Assembly: GCA_028386065.3 (NCBI GenBank) | Contig: JAKUCV010002306.1 | Span: 27,903-91,902, forward strand | Direction of reading: 5' to 3' | Length of the DNA stretch: 64,000 bases | From: Turnera subulata | Taxonomy: Eukaryota > Streptophyta > Magnoliopsida > Malpighiales > Passifloraceae | In this document: one piece after another, positions 22,565-34,700 of the stretch | How the letters are laid out: each line of letters starts with the position of its first letter | How positions within the stretch are numbered: position 1 is the stretch's first letter | Made by a program: the position numbers and the translations under genes | The notes under the pieces: model-generated | Told to the model about the DNA's origin: nothing | What the model saw: only the letters and a program-made list of their open reading frames with translations | Database searches by the model: none

Positions 22565-22850
22565 GGCTATAAAGGAAGCAGAGGAGAAGAGGAAAAGAGA
22601 AGAAGAAAAGAAGAAAAAAAAAAGAGAGAAAAGAAGAGAGGAAAAAAAGAGAGAAAAAGGAAAGGAAAAAGGAGGAAAAAAAAGAGAGAGAGAGAGAAAA
22701 CTGAAAAAAAAAATAGAGAGGAAGAAGAAAAGAAAATGAGAGGAAAAAAAGAAAATAAATAAAGGAAAAAAAATAAAAAAATAAAACAAAAAATGAAAAA
22801 AAAAGAGAAGAAAAATATGAAAAAGAAAAGAAAAAAAGGAAAAAACCCAG
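22565..22850 (+). repeat. long purine tract within LTR C2
   Basis: About 280 bp almost entirely of A and G with rare T/C. LTR C1 has a comparable A/G tract at about 7455-7665. LTR C3 instead has a pyrimidine tract on the same strand (32050-32280). Confidence 0.85.
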
Positions 22851-24139
22851 AGTGAACGGTAGCCACCCTCCTCTCCCTCGGGTCACAGTACACGTCGAAG
22901 AGCTCCAGCTGCTTTCTCGCCACACCACCGCCACCATCAGCTTCCTCATGCCGTCGTCGATCTGTCGCTGCCTCCCCCGCTCGGTTCTGCCGCCGGACGC
23001 TTCTGCACGAGGCGTTGACCCGCGACAGAACCCACGGATCCACCTTCCCGTCTTGCTGCCGCCGCGCCTAGCACCGCCACCTGCAGCCACCAGTACCAGC
23101 GACGTCGCCCTCGTCTCGCGACGCCTGCACCGTCACTGCCGCGTCGCTGCTGTCGCCCGTCGCTGCAACTCAAGGTGAGCAGACCCGCGACCCGCGTTCG
23201 ACCCGGACGCTTGTGGATCGGGTTGCGACCTGGGTTGGGCTGTGGCTGGTATCGGGCCAGGCCTGGGCGTGGGCCTGTGCTTCGGGCCTGCTGCCTTGGT
23301 CTGGGCTCGACCTATTCATGGCCCAGTCCGGTTTTTATTTTTTTCTAAATATATATATATATATATATTTATATATTTACTTATTTGCTGGTATTTAATT
23401 CTGAAAAAATATATATACTTAAATTTTGGAAAATATGGTAAGTTTAACTATGGTTTTGGAAAAAAATATATATATATAAATATATATATTGGTTAATTTT
23501 GGAAAATTAAATAACTATATTTAATTTTAAAAATTATTATTATGTTTTATACCGTGATATATATATTCTGGAAAATTATATATAAGTTATTATTTTCCTA
23601 GAAAATTATGGAATTACCTTTGGAAAAATATATATGGTATACATAATTTATATTTCCAAAAATAGAGAATTATGTTGATATTATTATGGTTTGGAAATGT
23701 ATTTTACCTTTGGAAAATATATACATGTATATTTATAAATTCGTATTTATTTTCGGAAAATGATTTTGTATGATTAATTTTTCTGGAAATATGGTTTTCT
23801 AAAGATAATAATATTTGGTAATTATATTTTGGCAAGTAATATATTTTATGAAAATAATTTTGGGAAAAATACATATATATGATATAATTTCCAGAAAAAT
23901 TATGTTGTTTATTATTTGTTTTATGGAATATTTTGATTTAATAGCTTTGGAAATATATTTTTGTAACCTTATATACATACGAAATATTTTCGGAAAAAGG
24001 TATAATTATGATAAAAGGATAATTTCATGATAATATATATATAATCGAGATGTTTTACCGATGAGTTTGATTTACAGTTTATGGCATCATAGCATACCAA
24101 TTATGTGCATTTATGTGAGTATGTTGTTTTGTTGTATAG

Positions 24140-24215
24140 GTTTTGATATCGGGCAGTTCCCCGAGGAGCCGGCTTTGGACCGGTTATTGTCTTCAGAGTT
24201 GAGTAATCGGCTAAG
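24140..24215 (+). other. candidate 76-nt leader exon inside LTR C2
   Basis: Preceded by TTGTTGTATAG and followed by GTGAGG. Same length and border motifs as 8862-8937 and 45563-45638. Confidence 0.5.
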
Positions 24216-25820
24216 GTGAGGATGGATAACCCTTGATTTGTGCCTGTAATACTTTGTGTGTTTGTTGTTTGATTGGACTGTTGAGATGGTCATTGTTGGT
24301 TATTTGACTGCTATGGTTATTGTTGTTGTTGTTGTTGGACTGTGTTATTGGTTCTATGAATATTGTGTTGTAATTGATGTTGAACTGTTAATTGTGAATA
24401 ATTGGTGTTATGAAATTGTTGATGGTTGATTTGTTGAATAACTCGAGAAAATGAATATTGGAAATTGTGATGATATATATTATTGTTGGATATTTGATGA
24501 TATGGATTTGTTGTTGTTGGTTCCGTGTGTGATTTTTTGATATTGTTCTGCTTGATTGAACTGCTGTGTTGACTGTTATTGGTTTCTTGGATACTGTGTT
24601 GTGATTGATGTTGGATTGTGAATAATTGATGCTATGAAACTGTTGATAGATTGGCCTGTTGTATAACTTGAGTTAATAGGAAGTTGGATAATTGTTTGAC
24701 TGTTATGGATATTGTGATTGTTGTCGATAGACTGTGTTGTGATTGGATAATTGGAATAAACTGTGATATGGATAATTGGGGAAAAAAAAAATGAAAATTG
24801 GAAGTTGGTTTGAGATGATGATTTTATTATCACGCGGAAAGTAGTGGTACGACCAGATGGTTAGAGGCTAGATCTGTGGTGCATGGTCGGTTTCTTGGTT
24901 ATGGGAAGTTGATCCCGGTTTGATTTGGATATCGGGATGTTAATCCCGGATTGGTTTGTTATTGGGATGTTGATCCCGAGTTACGTTTGGCATCCGGAAT
25001 TAGTTAATAACCAGGTACGACCCTAGCTTGTCCAGTGACGGGGCCCGGATATTAAAATTGGAAAAGTTAATGAGTGAGTCGTGTCTTCTGGTTTTGGGTT
25101 TGGGATGTCGATTCCTGTGATTTGGTTTTGGAATGGATATGACTTAATTGTCATGTGGTAAGTAGAGGTACGACCGGATGGTTTGAGACTGTTTTGTGGT
25201 GGCCATGATCTGGGTTACTTGTGATGGGCATGTTGATGCCGGTTTGATTGGGATGTTGATCCCGGGTTCTTTTTGATCTGGCACCAGGAACAGGTTGATA
25301 ACCTGGTACGACCCTAGCTTATCCGTGACGGGGCCTGGAAGATAAAATTGGTAATAATAATAAAATATTCTTTTGGTCTTGGTTTAGTCACGACTGGGTT
25401 GATTCTTGAGTTGTCTTTTGCTGGTATTTTCTTCGAAAGTATTATGGTTGCCTGCATATCTCTATTTATCCTTGGTTGGTGAGCACTTCGGACTCACCCC
25501 TCACCTGCGGGCTTTCATCCCGTAGGTTGGGTTATTTGTGGTTCAGGTATGATGCATCGCAGACAGGCTGTGGCGTTATCCCTCGGGCAGGACTGTAATT
25601 GCATATGGTGTCTTGAGATTATAATTGCTTCCGCTGTGTTATAATTTGGGTTCTCGGATTTGGGTGATGAGTTTTGATGTTGGGCCGAAGGGCCAGATTT
25701 CTGATGTTTATTTTGATTACACAGGGCCGTTGGGCCGTGTCTCGTGTTGTATCTACTGTTGTACAGCTCCGGTACGTGTTTACTGAGGCTGGTAAATACG
25801 GGTCGGGGAGTCTCAATAAT

Positions 25821-26304
25821 ACGCATTGCACGTGGAGAAAACACTAGTTAATGAAATGTGATTGTATAATTAGGAATATCAATAAAAGAACTTAAATAAT
25901 CCGACCTCTTTTTGTAAAAAACACTCATCGCGTTTTACCAAGTTAATTATGCGGACATACTTTATAAAATAAAAAAAGAGAGTTAATTATGCGGACATAA
26001 CTCAATTTAATAATAGTATCATGTTAGGTTTTAAGGGAATTGACACCCGTTTTTCCTATTCAACTCACGCCAGAGCATGATTTGAGAATTTTGCTGGGTG
26101 GATTTGTATCCAGGGAAACAACATACCAGGAGGATAGGATACAAATTTAGGTTTTGAGGCTGCAGAATTTAGTTATTCTTCTGGGGGAATGGGGCGCAAA
26201 ATTGTAATTATTTATCCATCGGTCCCGCCATCACCAAAGTTAGCCCAAAACGACACGTCTCGGCTGCAAACCCATCTTACAGAGTTTTGCCACTTTGAAT
26301 ATGC
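25821..26304 (+). other. upstream region and probable 5' UTR of the J-domain gene
   Basis: Non-repetitive DNA between LTR C2 and the DnaJ start codon. No single TATA box stands out. An out-of-frame ATG at 26301 lies four bases before the chosen start at 26305. Confidence 0.5.
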
Positions 26305-26335
26305 ATGGATCTCTACTCTCCCATCCAACACCACT

Positions 26336-26376
<41 letters not shown>

Positions 26377-29345
26377 ACTTTCCCAGCTTCAAGATCCATT
26401 CTTTACTCAAGAAACCACACAAACACATCAATACCCAGCTGCACTTATGGGTATAGAGCTGATTTTAAGTCCCTCCTCTTGTTTTGTCCGGAAGGATGTG
26501 GCGCACTCTTCAAGAATTCCGGGAGTAGGAGGAGAAATAGGCTCACCCTTTTGAGGGCAACCCGTAGGGAGTCTCCGTATGAAGTGTTGGGTGTCTCACC
26601 TTCTGCTACCTCCGATGAAATCAAAAGGGCTTACAGGAAACTTGCTTTGAAGTACCACCCTGATGTCAATAAAGAGGTAATCATGTATATTTTATCTATT
26701 GTGAGCACCTCCTTCAGGAGAGAATTATGTGACCCTTTAGTTAAGTTTTCAAAGTTTGTCTTTTTCTTTGGTACATTAAGCTCAGGATTTGTCTAATTTC
26801 TGTGGCGTGTTGCGTCCAGTGGAAGAATTATCCATATGAGATGTTTTTCTTTTACTCTCTTTTTTAACTCCCTTGTACAAGGGAAAATATTCTTGGAGGT
26901 GGAAATCCAACTCGGCCTTTTCTCCAGAAACCGAAATCCCAATTTGTTGGAAGAGATAGGGATGCTATTCTGGCTCTGTGGATGACTGAAAGATGCTAGC
27001 TTTTGGTTTATCTAAATGATTATTGAGTTTGACACTCGACTGATTTGACGGTATGTAGAATAAATCCAGGCATGGCTCTTCTAGCTTGTGTCTGCATCAA
27101 CACCTTTTGAATGCCAAACCAAATATGCATAGAGGTCAAGTATATGCTGATGTTAAAATCACTGATCACTCTTCAAGTATGCGTTGTACATGTTGTGGCA
27201 GCAAATTAAATGTGCTCTATTTCTCGGGAAAGTGTACTTGGAAAAAGCTTTCATCCTTCTGTGCTGTTAGCTTCACTGATTCACCATCTATTGCCACTAT
27301 TCCCATTCTTGTTGCTTTAGCTACCGTTTAGAAACTGCAAAATCTACCCTATGTATAAGTGGATTCCACGTAGACAAAGTTTAAACCTACATTGCTTTAG
27401 ACTGACAATGCAGATTGGTGCAACAGTGGCGTTAGCAGCCGCCAAGCACAAACAAGCAGTTTATGTCTTAGTTATGGCCATTATACTTACAGATTGATGA
27501 TTTGATTATATCATACCAGATTATCTCTCATATTTGCTTGTCTGATGATCTTTTTAGTTTTAAAAAATACTATCTGCCATATCACTTTGCACGTTCCCCA
27601 TGTTTATCATATTTATTCACCTCAATGCCAGTGTCTGCTATATCTTTGTCTTTGTGTTTTCTTCCTGTGTGCAAAGTTTTTGTCATATACATCTGCTTGT
27701 CTGATGGTCCTTTCAGTTTTAATAGATATTGTCCGGCATATCAGTTTGCATGCTCCCCGTGTTTATTGTATTTATTCACTTCAATCGCCGTGTTTATATA
27801 TCTTTGCCTTTGTGTTTTCTTCCTGTGTGCAAAGTTTGCGTCATGTACATCTGCTGTTCTTTTTCTTTGTCCTTTTTTTGTTGGAACTTTTTTAATTTTA
27901 TGATGCATTCTTGTAACTGGTCCAATCGTGTACTCAAAAACTTTTCGGTGGACAGGCAAATGCTAAAGACAATTTTATGAGGATCAAACATGCATACAAT
28001 ATGCTGCTGAATTCCGAATCTCGAAGGAAGTATGACAGTGGGAACTCATCTGGTTTTTCGTACTCTGGTTCCCAAACTAGCCAAAGCAGGACTACCAAAG
28101 TTGAAGAGGAATTCTATGGATTTGGTAAGCATTTTGAAAAACTTACTGAGAACTTAGTGGTTGCATACTTCCTCTTTTCACGTGTCATTCGTCGAGTTGC
28201 ATTATACCGTCAACTACATGTCCCATTTGGCACTTGCCATGGTTTCTTGGGACTCAATATGCAACTAATTGTGGTCTACCGTAAAGTATATATTTCCCTA
28301 TCGCTTTTGATCATCCAACATGAGAAGTTGACAAACATTGCTTTGGTTAAATGTTCAGGTTAGTAAGTCGGACCAAATCCAAAACTTAATGCCTATTGTT
28401 TGATAACAAAATTCCAGCTGGCTGTGCATCATTCTGGCCCTTTATACATGACACTAGAACTTTGGCACTTCACTGTTTGAGTTATGACGGATTCTTTTCC
28501 TAGAACTGTAACGGTTGTAATGTTTCATGTTCTCAGTTTCTTTTTGATGTCCATACTGATTTTAAGTCATGTCCTAGATTTGATAACTCTGTTTCCTCGT
28601 ATTGATTTTTGGTCTTGCAACTTTGATTCTATTTTCCACCAGTACCATATGGTGTCGTAATTGGAAGGAAATGATTCCCTGGAATTCTTCTATCTTTTTA
28701 ATCATACATTAGTAATTAGGTTCACTTATTCTTATCTAAACTGCTTTATGCTGCAGGTAATTTTTTGAGGGATGTTCAGATTACAATAGGTAGTTTGTAA
28801 ATGACTACAAGCCATAACTTGTTAATAATGTGATTTTCTTTTGTTGCAAAGTTTTCCTGGTCCTTTTGTGTAAATACTAGCTTTCTTGTGCACTAAGACT
28901 GATATTGATATCTACAGAGGACTTCTTTAAGGATCTTCAGCAAGAATTCCGAAATTGGGAAGCTAGTGCTCCGTCCCATGGGAAGCCTAAAAGCCTTTGG
29001 GAAGAATTAGCGGTATGGTATTTTTATAATTTCAACTTTTTGGTTATTTGTCTATCAGTCAAGACATGAATCATTCACTAAACATTCTTGTAAAATCTCT
29101 TATATGCTATGCAATTTCACTCTTTGCAGGAAATTGGGGAAGAATTCGTGGAATTCCTTGAGAAAGAACTGAACATTACCGATCCAACAGCTGAAGCAAG
29201 CAATAGCAGTGAACAACAAAAAGACGATTCTTTCAACAGACCTGGGGGAGAGAGAACAGGAAATACTAAAGATACAAGCATCGAGGATAACATTGATGAG
29301 ATTGAAGCTACCCTTGCTAAATTGAAAAAGGAATTGGGATTGTAG
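26305..29345 (+). CDS. plastid-type J-domain (DnaJ) co-chaperone, four exons
   Basis: A J-domain protein would stimulate the ATPase of an Hsp70 partner. Exons are 26305-26676, 27956-28124, 28918-29012 and 29130-29345 (stop 29343-29345). All introns have GT/AG borders and the joined frame gives 283 residues. Residues 1-87 are Ser/Arg-rich with few acidic residues and end [15 protein letters not shown], typical of a chloroplast transit peptide. The J domain spans about 90-155: [19 protein letters not shown] (HPD at 118-120), then after intron 1 [12 protein letters not shown] and SRRKYDSG. The C-terminal part ([36 protein letters not shown]) is acidic and probably helical, with no G/F or zinc-finger region, so it is a type III (class C) J protein. 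An (SP)n run near the N-terminus comes from a CACCCT repeat. Start choice is uncertain; plastid location is inferred. Confidence 0.9.
26336..26372 (+). repeat. CACCCT hexanucleotide repeat in exon 1 of the J-domain gene
   Basis: About six tandem hexamers encode alternating Ser-Pro in the presumed transit peptide. Unit-number changes would keep the frame. Confidence 0.9.
27536..27853 (+). repeat. 159-bp tandem duplication in intron 1 of the J-domain gene
   Basis: 'cttgtctgatgatc' at 27536 recurs as 'cttgtctgatggtc' at 27695, and the following ~150 bp are colinear ('tgttttcttcctgtgtgcaa' occurs in both). It is wholly intronic and moderately diverged. Confidence 0.85.
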
Positions 29346-30482
29346 CTTGGAGTGGTACCTTTAATTGAGACCATACTGGAAGCTTTTTGGAAGCAAAGAC
29401 CAAGGTTTGCTGCCACCTGTTTCAGAAGTAGTTGAATGTTTATTCTCGGAATTGATTCTGAGGATTACTTCTGTAGCAGGGGCTCATTGTATACCATTGA
29501 AGAAGCCTTAAACCTCCAGTTTTGGTGTAACTGATTGGGTTGGAAGTATTGTTATCATCAATTGTGAAGAAGTTGGCAAAAATGCCATTAGCCTTCTTGT
29601 AATTCTTACCAAATGTCAATGTTAGACATGAACTTGTACATAGCGATTATGTGTCAAGTCATAGATGTATAATCATCCATTGTTGCGGCCACAGCCAATT
29701 GTATCAAGTGCTAATGAATTTAATTTTTTTGGAAAAAAAAAATGTTGACATATTGGTGTTAGGGTATAGTCAGAGATACGCAAATACCTTTTGGCCATGG
29801 GATTATAAGCTTTATGCAACTTATGGAGATTTGTAGTTACTCTATCTTGGAAAATTTTAATTCTTTTTTCTCCGTTTTCTTCCTGCAAAATGTGCTTCCG
29901 GCAGACAGCCTAAAAATTAGAGAGACCCTTGCAAAAGTGTCTGCAGAGTTAGTCCTGTAGCGGGGAGTTGTATGTGTATTTACACTTTTGGTTTTCCATC
30001 CAAGGCTTTCTCCTCACTAATCTAGATTCAATCCGATCACACCTAGATAGGTGAATCAAGACCTTTCCCCTTGGACAAATCCCATATTGATTGTATGTGT
30101 ATTTACTAATAAGCCTACAAATGCAAATGAGGCCAGCAGCTCCCCGAGCTGTTCCAAGTTCAGCTTGATAGAGGTTTATTCGAGCTTAACTTATTAACCT
30201 TAACAAGTCCAATTCAAGTCTCACTTTGAATATTAGAACTTTAAGAATTAAGAGTTATCCCATTTAGTCGGGAAAATAATTTTAAGGCAAGCAATGTCTG
30301 CAAAATATGATCAAATGCTAATGGAATTAAAGGCCCTCCTTTTATACTGAAAATTTTCCTTTAGGAAAAGAACTTCAATTTGCACATATCTGCTTTTCTA
30401 CTCAAAGATTGAAACCATGCCGTTCTAAGTTTGTCCTTTGTATCTCCCCTATACTACTCGTGCTCAGCCCCATTCAGGTCGG

Positions 30483-30514
<32 letters not shown>

Positions 30515-30637
30515 GGTGCTTATAGGTTTTGCTATATAAATCAGGGATTTATTTTGCATGACATCAATTTTAGCAGTAGAGCCGGTGTTTTTTCTAACAA
30601 GAAGATTAGACAGTAAGTTTAGTTTGCCTAGTTGTCC
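29346..30637. other. 3' UTR of the J-domain gene and intergenic sequence
   Basis: 29346 to about 29700 is probably 3' UTR; no unambiguous poly-A signal was chosen. A TA dinucleotide microsatellite lies at 30487-30514. Nothing else was recognised. Confidence 0.5.
30487..30514. repeat. TA dinucleotide microsatellite
   Basis: About fourteen TA units between 'ggggaca' and 'ggtgctt'. Confidence 0.95.
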
Positions 30638-30648
30638 AAAATTAAATA

Positions 30649-30817
30649 GGATTAAAGCGTTTTTTGGTCCCTGTGTAAGGCTTCAAAGTTGGATTTCATC
30701 CTCGTGTAGGTTTTTGGCCTCTTTTCATCCCTCTGTTTGACCTGTTTGGTTTGTCCGGCCAGAATCCAACGAGAATCGCTGACGTGGCACATTTTCCGGT
30801 GCCACATCAGATTTTTG
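30649..30817 (+). repeat. left TIR of the Mutator-like element
   Basis: Matches the reverse complement of 35630-35799. It contains an internal inverted repeat, CTGACGTGGCAC...GTGCCACATCAG, with an ACGTGGC core like a plant ABRE/G-box. Confidence 0.88.
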
Positions 30818-31384
30818 GGTCCTACATGTCAGGAAAAACCCAAAACTAAACCAGGATCTACCCGACCGGTCCCGCCCACCTAAACAACCCCGAACCCAAA
30901 ATATAATTTTATCATTTTTAATTATACAAATAATTTGAATAATAAAATTAGCCTATTTCTAAAATAGTAAAACATAATATTTTTTTATTTTATAGTTAAT
31001 AAAAAAATCACAAAATAAAAAATATTTATTTTAAAATAATAAAACATAATAAACATCAAACCATTCAAATCTTATATTTTATATATATATATATATATTT
31101 ATTTTATATTTTTAAAAATAATTTCACAATTAAAAATAAATAAATAAATAAAATCAGAAAATATAGAAGAGAGCCCTTTATTGAAAGCGAAGGCATTAGT
31201 ACAAAAAAGCAATTACACCTGTTTTGGTTTATTCCGTTTTAGCATATATAGACTCTAGTTTTAATAGTTATAATTAATAAAGTTCTATCAATTTATTAAA
31301 AAAATTAAAATAGAAATTTCTTTTTTAAAAGAAAGAAAACAAAAACGTAATACCGTGCTTCTTCTTCCCCAATACAACCGGCAA

Positions 31385-31749
31385 CACACCCCAACAACCT
31401 CCACCACCATCACCACCTCCACTCTCCTTAATTAGCACACCTTTCATGCCCTGATTTTTTTAATTAGCACACCCCGATTTGGCAAAATCGAGATGGCTCA
31501 CCTTCAACTTGATAATGGTGACTCCCATATCCACCTGTTGCAATCGAGTTGACGCCACACTCCAACAGCCCAACGGCGACTGCAGAGGGAATGGTTGTTT
31601 CACATCTACCTTCCGAGATCCACTAGATTTAGGTCTGATTAAAAAAAAAAAATCTATATGGTTGATTAGCCGTTGGGCATGAAAGGTGTGCTAATTGAGA
31701 AGAGTGGAGGTGGTGATGAGTTGGTGGTGGTGGAGGTTATTGGGGGTGT
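31385..31749. repeat. foldback (inverted repeat with a ~230-bp spacer) inside the Mutator-like element
   Basis: The left arm (about 31385-31449) runs from 'acaccccaacaacctcc' to 'acacctttcatgcc'. The right arm (about 31676-31749) runs from 'ggcatgaaaggtgtgc' to 'ggaggttattgggggtg' and is its reverse complement with a few mismatches and small indels. The spacer has no recognised gene. The solo LTR C3 is inserted exactly at the outer edge of the right arm. Confidence 0.85.
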
Positions 31750-34700
31750 TGTAACAGCCCGGGTAAATTTTTGATTTTTACCGGGACTGTAGAAATTGTT
31801 TTACCGTGATCTACTGTTGAATTAATCTCGGGTAATTAATTCGAGGTAAATCGGGAGTCATTTTTCGAAACCGAGAATTTTTCCGCGCTTGGGAGTTTCT
31901 TCCTAACCAACCGAGCCTCGGTTTTCAGTTCCGAGACTTAGACGACGTTCAGGAGGATTAATCGGATTTTCCGAGCCCAAGTCATATTTTTGGACTCGGG
32001 ACGGGATTTGTCGGAAAGACGGGATTCCGACGCGAGAAACCGGACCGGGCGAATGTGGTTGCCGAGCCACTCTTCTTTCTCCTTTTTCCTTCCTCTTCCT
32101 CTTTCCCGGCAATGTTTCTTCTCTCTCTCGGTTTTTCCCGGCCACGTGGGCCCCACTTCTCTTCCCTCTTCTTTTTCTTCTTTTCCTTCTTTCTTTTCTT
32201 TCTCCTTTCTCTTTTCTTTTTTCTTTCTTTTCTTCTCCTTCTTTCTTTCTTTCCCTTTCCGCCGGCCCTCCCCTTCTTTTCATTTCTAACCCGTGACTTC
32301 TTTGCTTTTGTCTTCTTCCTCCCTTCCTTCCCCTTATCCTCTCTTCACCTCACGCCCCTGCCGACACACACCTCTTTCTCCCTCTCTTTTCCCCTCGTCT
32401 CCCCAGTCCTTCCCTCGTCTGCCTGCAACTAGAGCCGCCGCCGCCACCCGTCGCCCATCGCCGCCGCCCCCGTTTTCCCCTCTCCCCTGCCTCCCTGTTG
32501 TTTATCGCCACCCCCTCTGCCTTCCTTCTTTTTCTCTCCCCTACACCATTTCTTTTCCTCTTCTCCTCTGCACATGACCCACCGCCGACAGCCACTCGCC
32601 ACCGCTGCAGAGATCGCACAGCCGCCTCTGCCTCCGAATTCCTTCCCTTGCTTCTGTGCATTTTTGCCTCTGCTCGTGTCTGCCGCCCCCTCTGTAGCCA
32701 GCGCCGACGCCGTGACCAGCGTCTTCCCGCCTCTTCGCAGCAGCACGAACCGCCGCCGCACTCAACTCGGATCCGTCGCCCGTCAATCGTCTCTGTTCTT
32801 CTCCTGCAACTCGCCGTTGTCTGCCACGAGATGTGTGGGTAAGATCGACAACCAATTCATACCCTCTTTCCTTCTACCTTCCTCGATTTCTTTAACCCGA
32901 TTCTTGAATTGGGTCTTGTTGTTGATTTCGTATTGACCGGTTTTCTTTTGTTGGGTTGATATGGGTCTGTGTTTGGGTGTTGTAGAGGTGGAGGTGTGTG
33001 GGGATAGGAAGTTGGTGACGTGGTTGAGAGGTGGTATTCCGGCCAAGGGTGCGTGGCCGTGGTTATGGTGATGGTGCTGTTGGTTGTTCCGGTGGTGGTT
33101 CTGCAAGGTGGTGTTGGGTTGTTCTGCCGTAGAAGGAACAATAGCAGAAGGTGCTGCTTTCGTGAATAGTAACAGTGGACATTGGGCGTTTCGATTCTGC
33201 CGTGAACAGTGATTCCGGCGAGGATTCCGGCAGTCTCGGGTCTATTCCGGCGAAGCCTCGGGATTTTCCCGGCGAGCCCGGAAACGGGCTTTGGGTAATT
33301 TCTTGGACTCACATTATACCTTGGCACGGGTTTGGGCTCGGTGCACAAATGGGCTCGGAAACGGGCCGATGTGCGGAGGCCCATGTTCTCGGGACGGATA
33401 CATTCTAACGGACTAAGAGCGTTAATGAACCCGGACCCTTAATTGCTTTAATTAAAATAAAGATTTAATTTAATTAATCAAATAATAACCTTTAATTCCA
33501 TTTATGTTTTGTAATTCAATTTATAATTTTATTTTGTGTTGGACTATTAGAAAGACCTATAGTATGTACTTAATTTATATTTGGACTCTTAATAATTAAA
33601 GGCCCAATTATACTTAATTACTTGATTTAAATGTCAAATGTAAACTAGAAAAATAAATATGAATACCTATGGATTATAAGCACATGTGTATAAATGATTA
33701 TATAAACGTATCCTACTAAATTTATGTTTGGCTAAATAATGAAGTTACAACTTGATTTATCGCATAAATATAAACATAAGGTTAAATAGGAGTTACCTAC
33801 TATATATGTAAAAAATATGGTTACACAAGATATACGTTTAATCTAGTATCGGTTTATGTGTAAACATACGTGTATATAAACGAATTTTAATATGTTTAAG
33901 ATTTCTCTTATCTTAAGTGACCAATGGGCCGGGATATCGGCTTGAACGTTCGGTTTTGGCTTTAATTTAAAAAAAATTAAGAATAATTAGAATATCGATA
34001 AAAACTCGGTTTCAGTTTGAATTCGAAATTATGTATAAATGGTATAATGAATAAAGAAGTTAATTTCATAATAAAGAAATTGGATAAGGCAAGCCGTATA
34101 ACGATTTCTAAACCGGTATCATGCATAATTATTTTGTTGTGCATTATAAGTGATTATTTTGTTCCTATATGTACGTATAGGGTATCGGGATTTGACCGGA
34201 TAGCAGATTTAGAGACATACCAGGTGAGGATGGATAAACCTTGATATGTGCCCGTAATGCTGTGTGTGTATTTTGTTGTTGTTTGATCTGCTGGAATGTT
34301 TGTCGGCTGATACTTGATTGTTATGGAATTGTTGATGTGTGTTGTTGTTGTTGACGAATCGTGTTAGTCCTGTGTATGTCGTGTTGGAAATATTGCTGAA
34401 CTGTTTGATGTGATAGATTGTTGATATGAGATTATTGATTGAGTGAGATTTGGATTAATCTGAGGAAATTGGAAATTGGATAACCGAGGAAAGAATAATG
34501 AGTATTGGAAATGGAATTGGATTTGATTATGAGATGATATAATTGTCACTTGGAAAGTAGTGGTACGACTAGATGGTTAGAGACTGGTTCTGTGGTGCCT
34601 TGCCAGAGGGTTTGTTGGTTGGGGGTGTTGACCCCGGATTTGTGATATTGGGATGTTGATCCCGGATTTGAGATATTGGGATGTTGATCCCGGATTTGAG

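Larger units (their letters stand above)
7123..25815 (+). mobile_element. old non-autonomous gypsy-type element carrying antisense ORFs (composite)
   Basis: A 5' LTR (7123-10470) is followed by a PBS-like site and a gag-like start. A 3' LTR (22243-25815) is preceded by a canonical chromovirus 3' end, 'cgaggacaaaattc' plus the purine tract 'aaggtgggtagaa'. After removing the nested element at 13398-21462, the internal region is about 3.7 kb and holds no gag-pol. It has antisense ORFs and a tandem duplication instead. The flanking pentamers differ (AAATT at 7118-7122, ATAAT at 25816-25820) and the LTRs are clearly diverged. It is therefore either old, or the two LTRs belong to different insertions joined by recombination. 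Confidence 0.55.
22243..25815 (+). repeat. LTR C2 of the TGTAACAGCCCGGG family (3' LTR)
   Basis: Starts TGTAACAGCCCGGG and ends GGGGAGTCTCA. Same layout as C1: purine tract (22565-22850), GC-rich exon-like block ending AAG|GTGAGC at 23174/23175, very AT-rich intron-like DNA (23330-24060), a 76-nt candidate exon (24140-24215), T/G-rich DNA with GGGAT-GTTG-ATCCC hairpins (about 24905-25275), the 'cttcggactcacccctcacc' block and a candidate acceptor at 25545-25546. It has diverged considerably from C1. Confidence 0.85.

Noticed and set aside
26189..26554. 121-codon alternative frame upstream of the J-domain gene
   Set aside because: The J-domain signature and matching splice phases are in the frame starting at 26305; the alternative frame has no domain.
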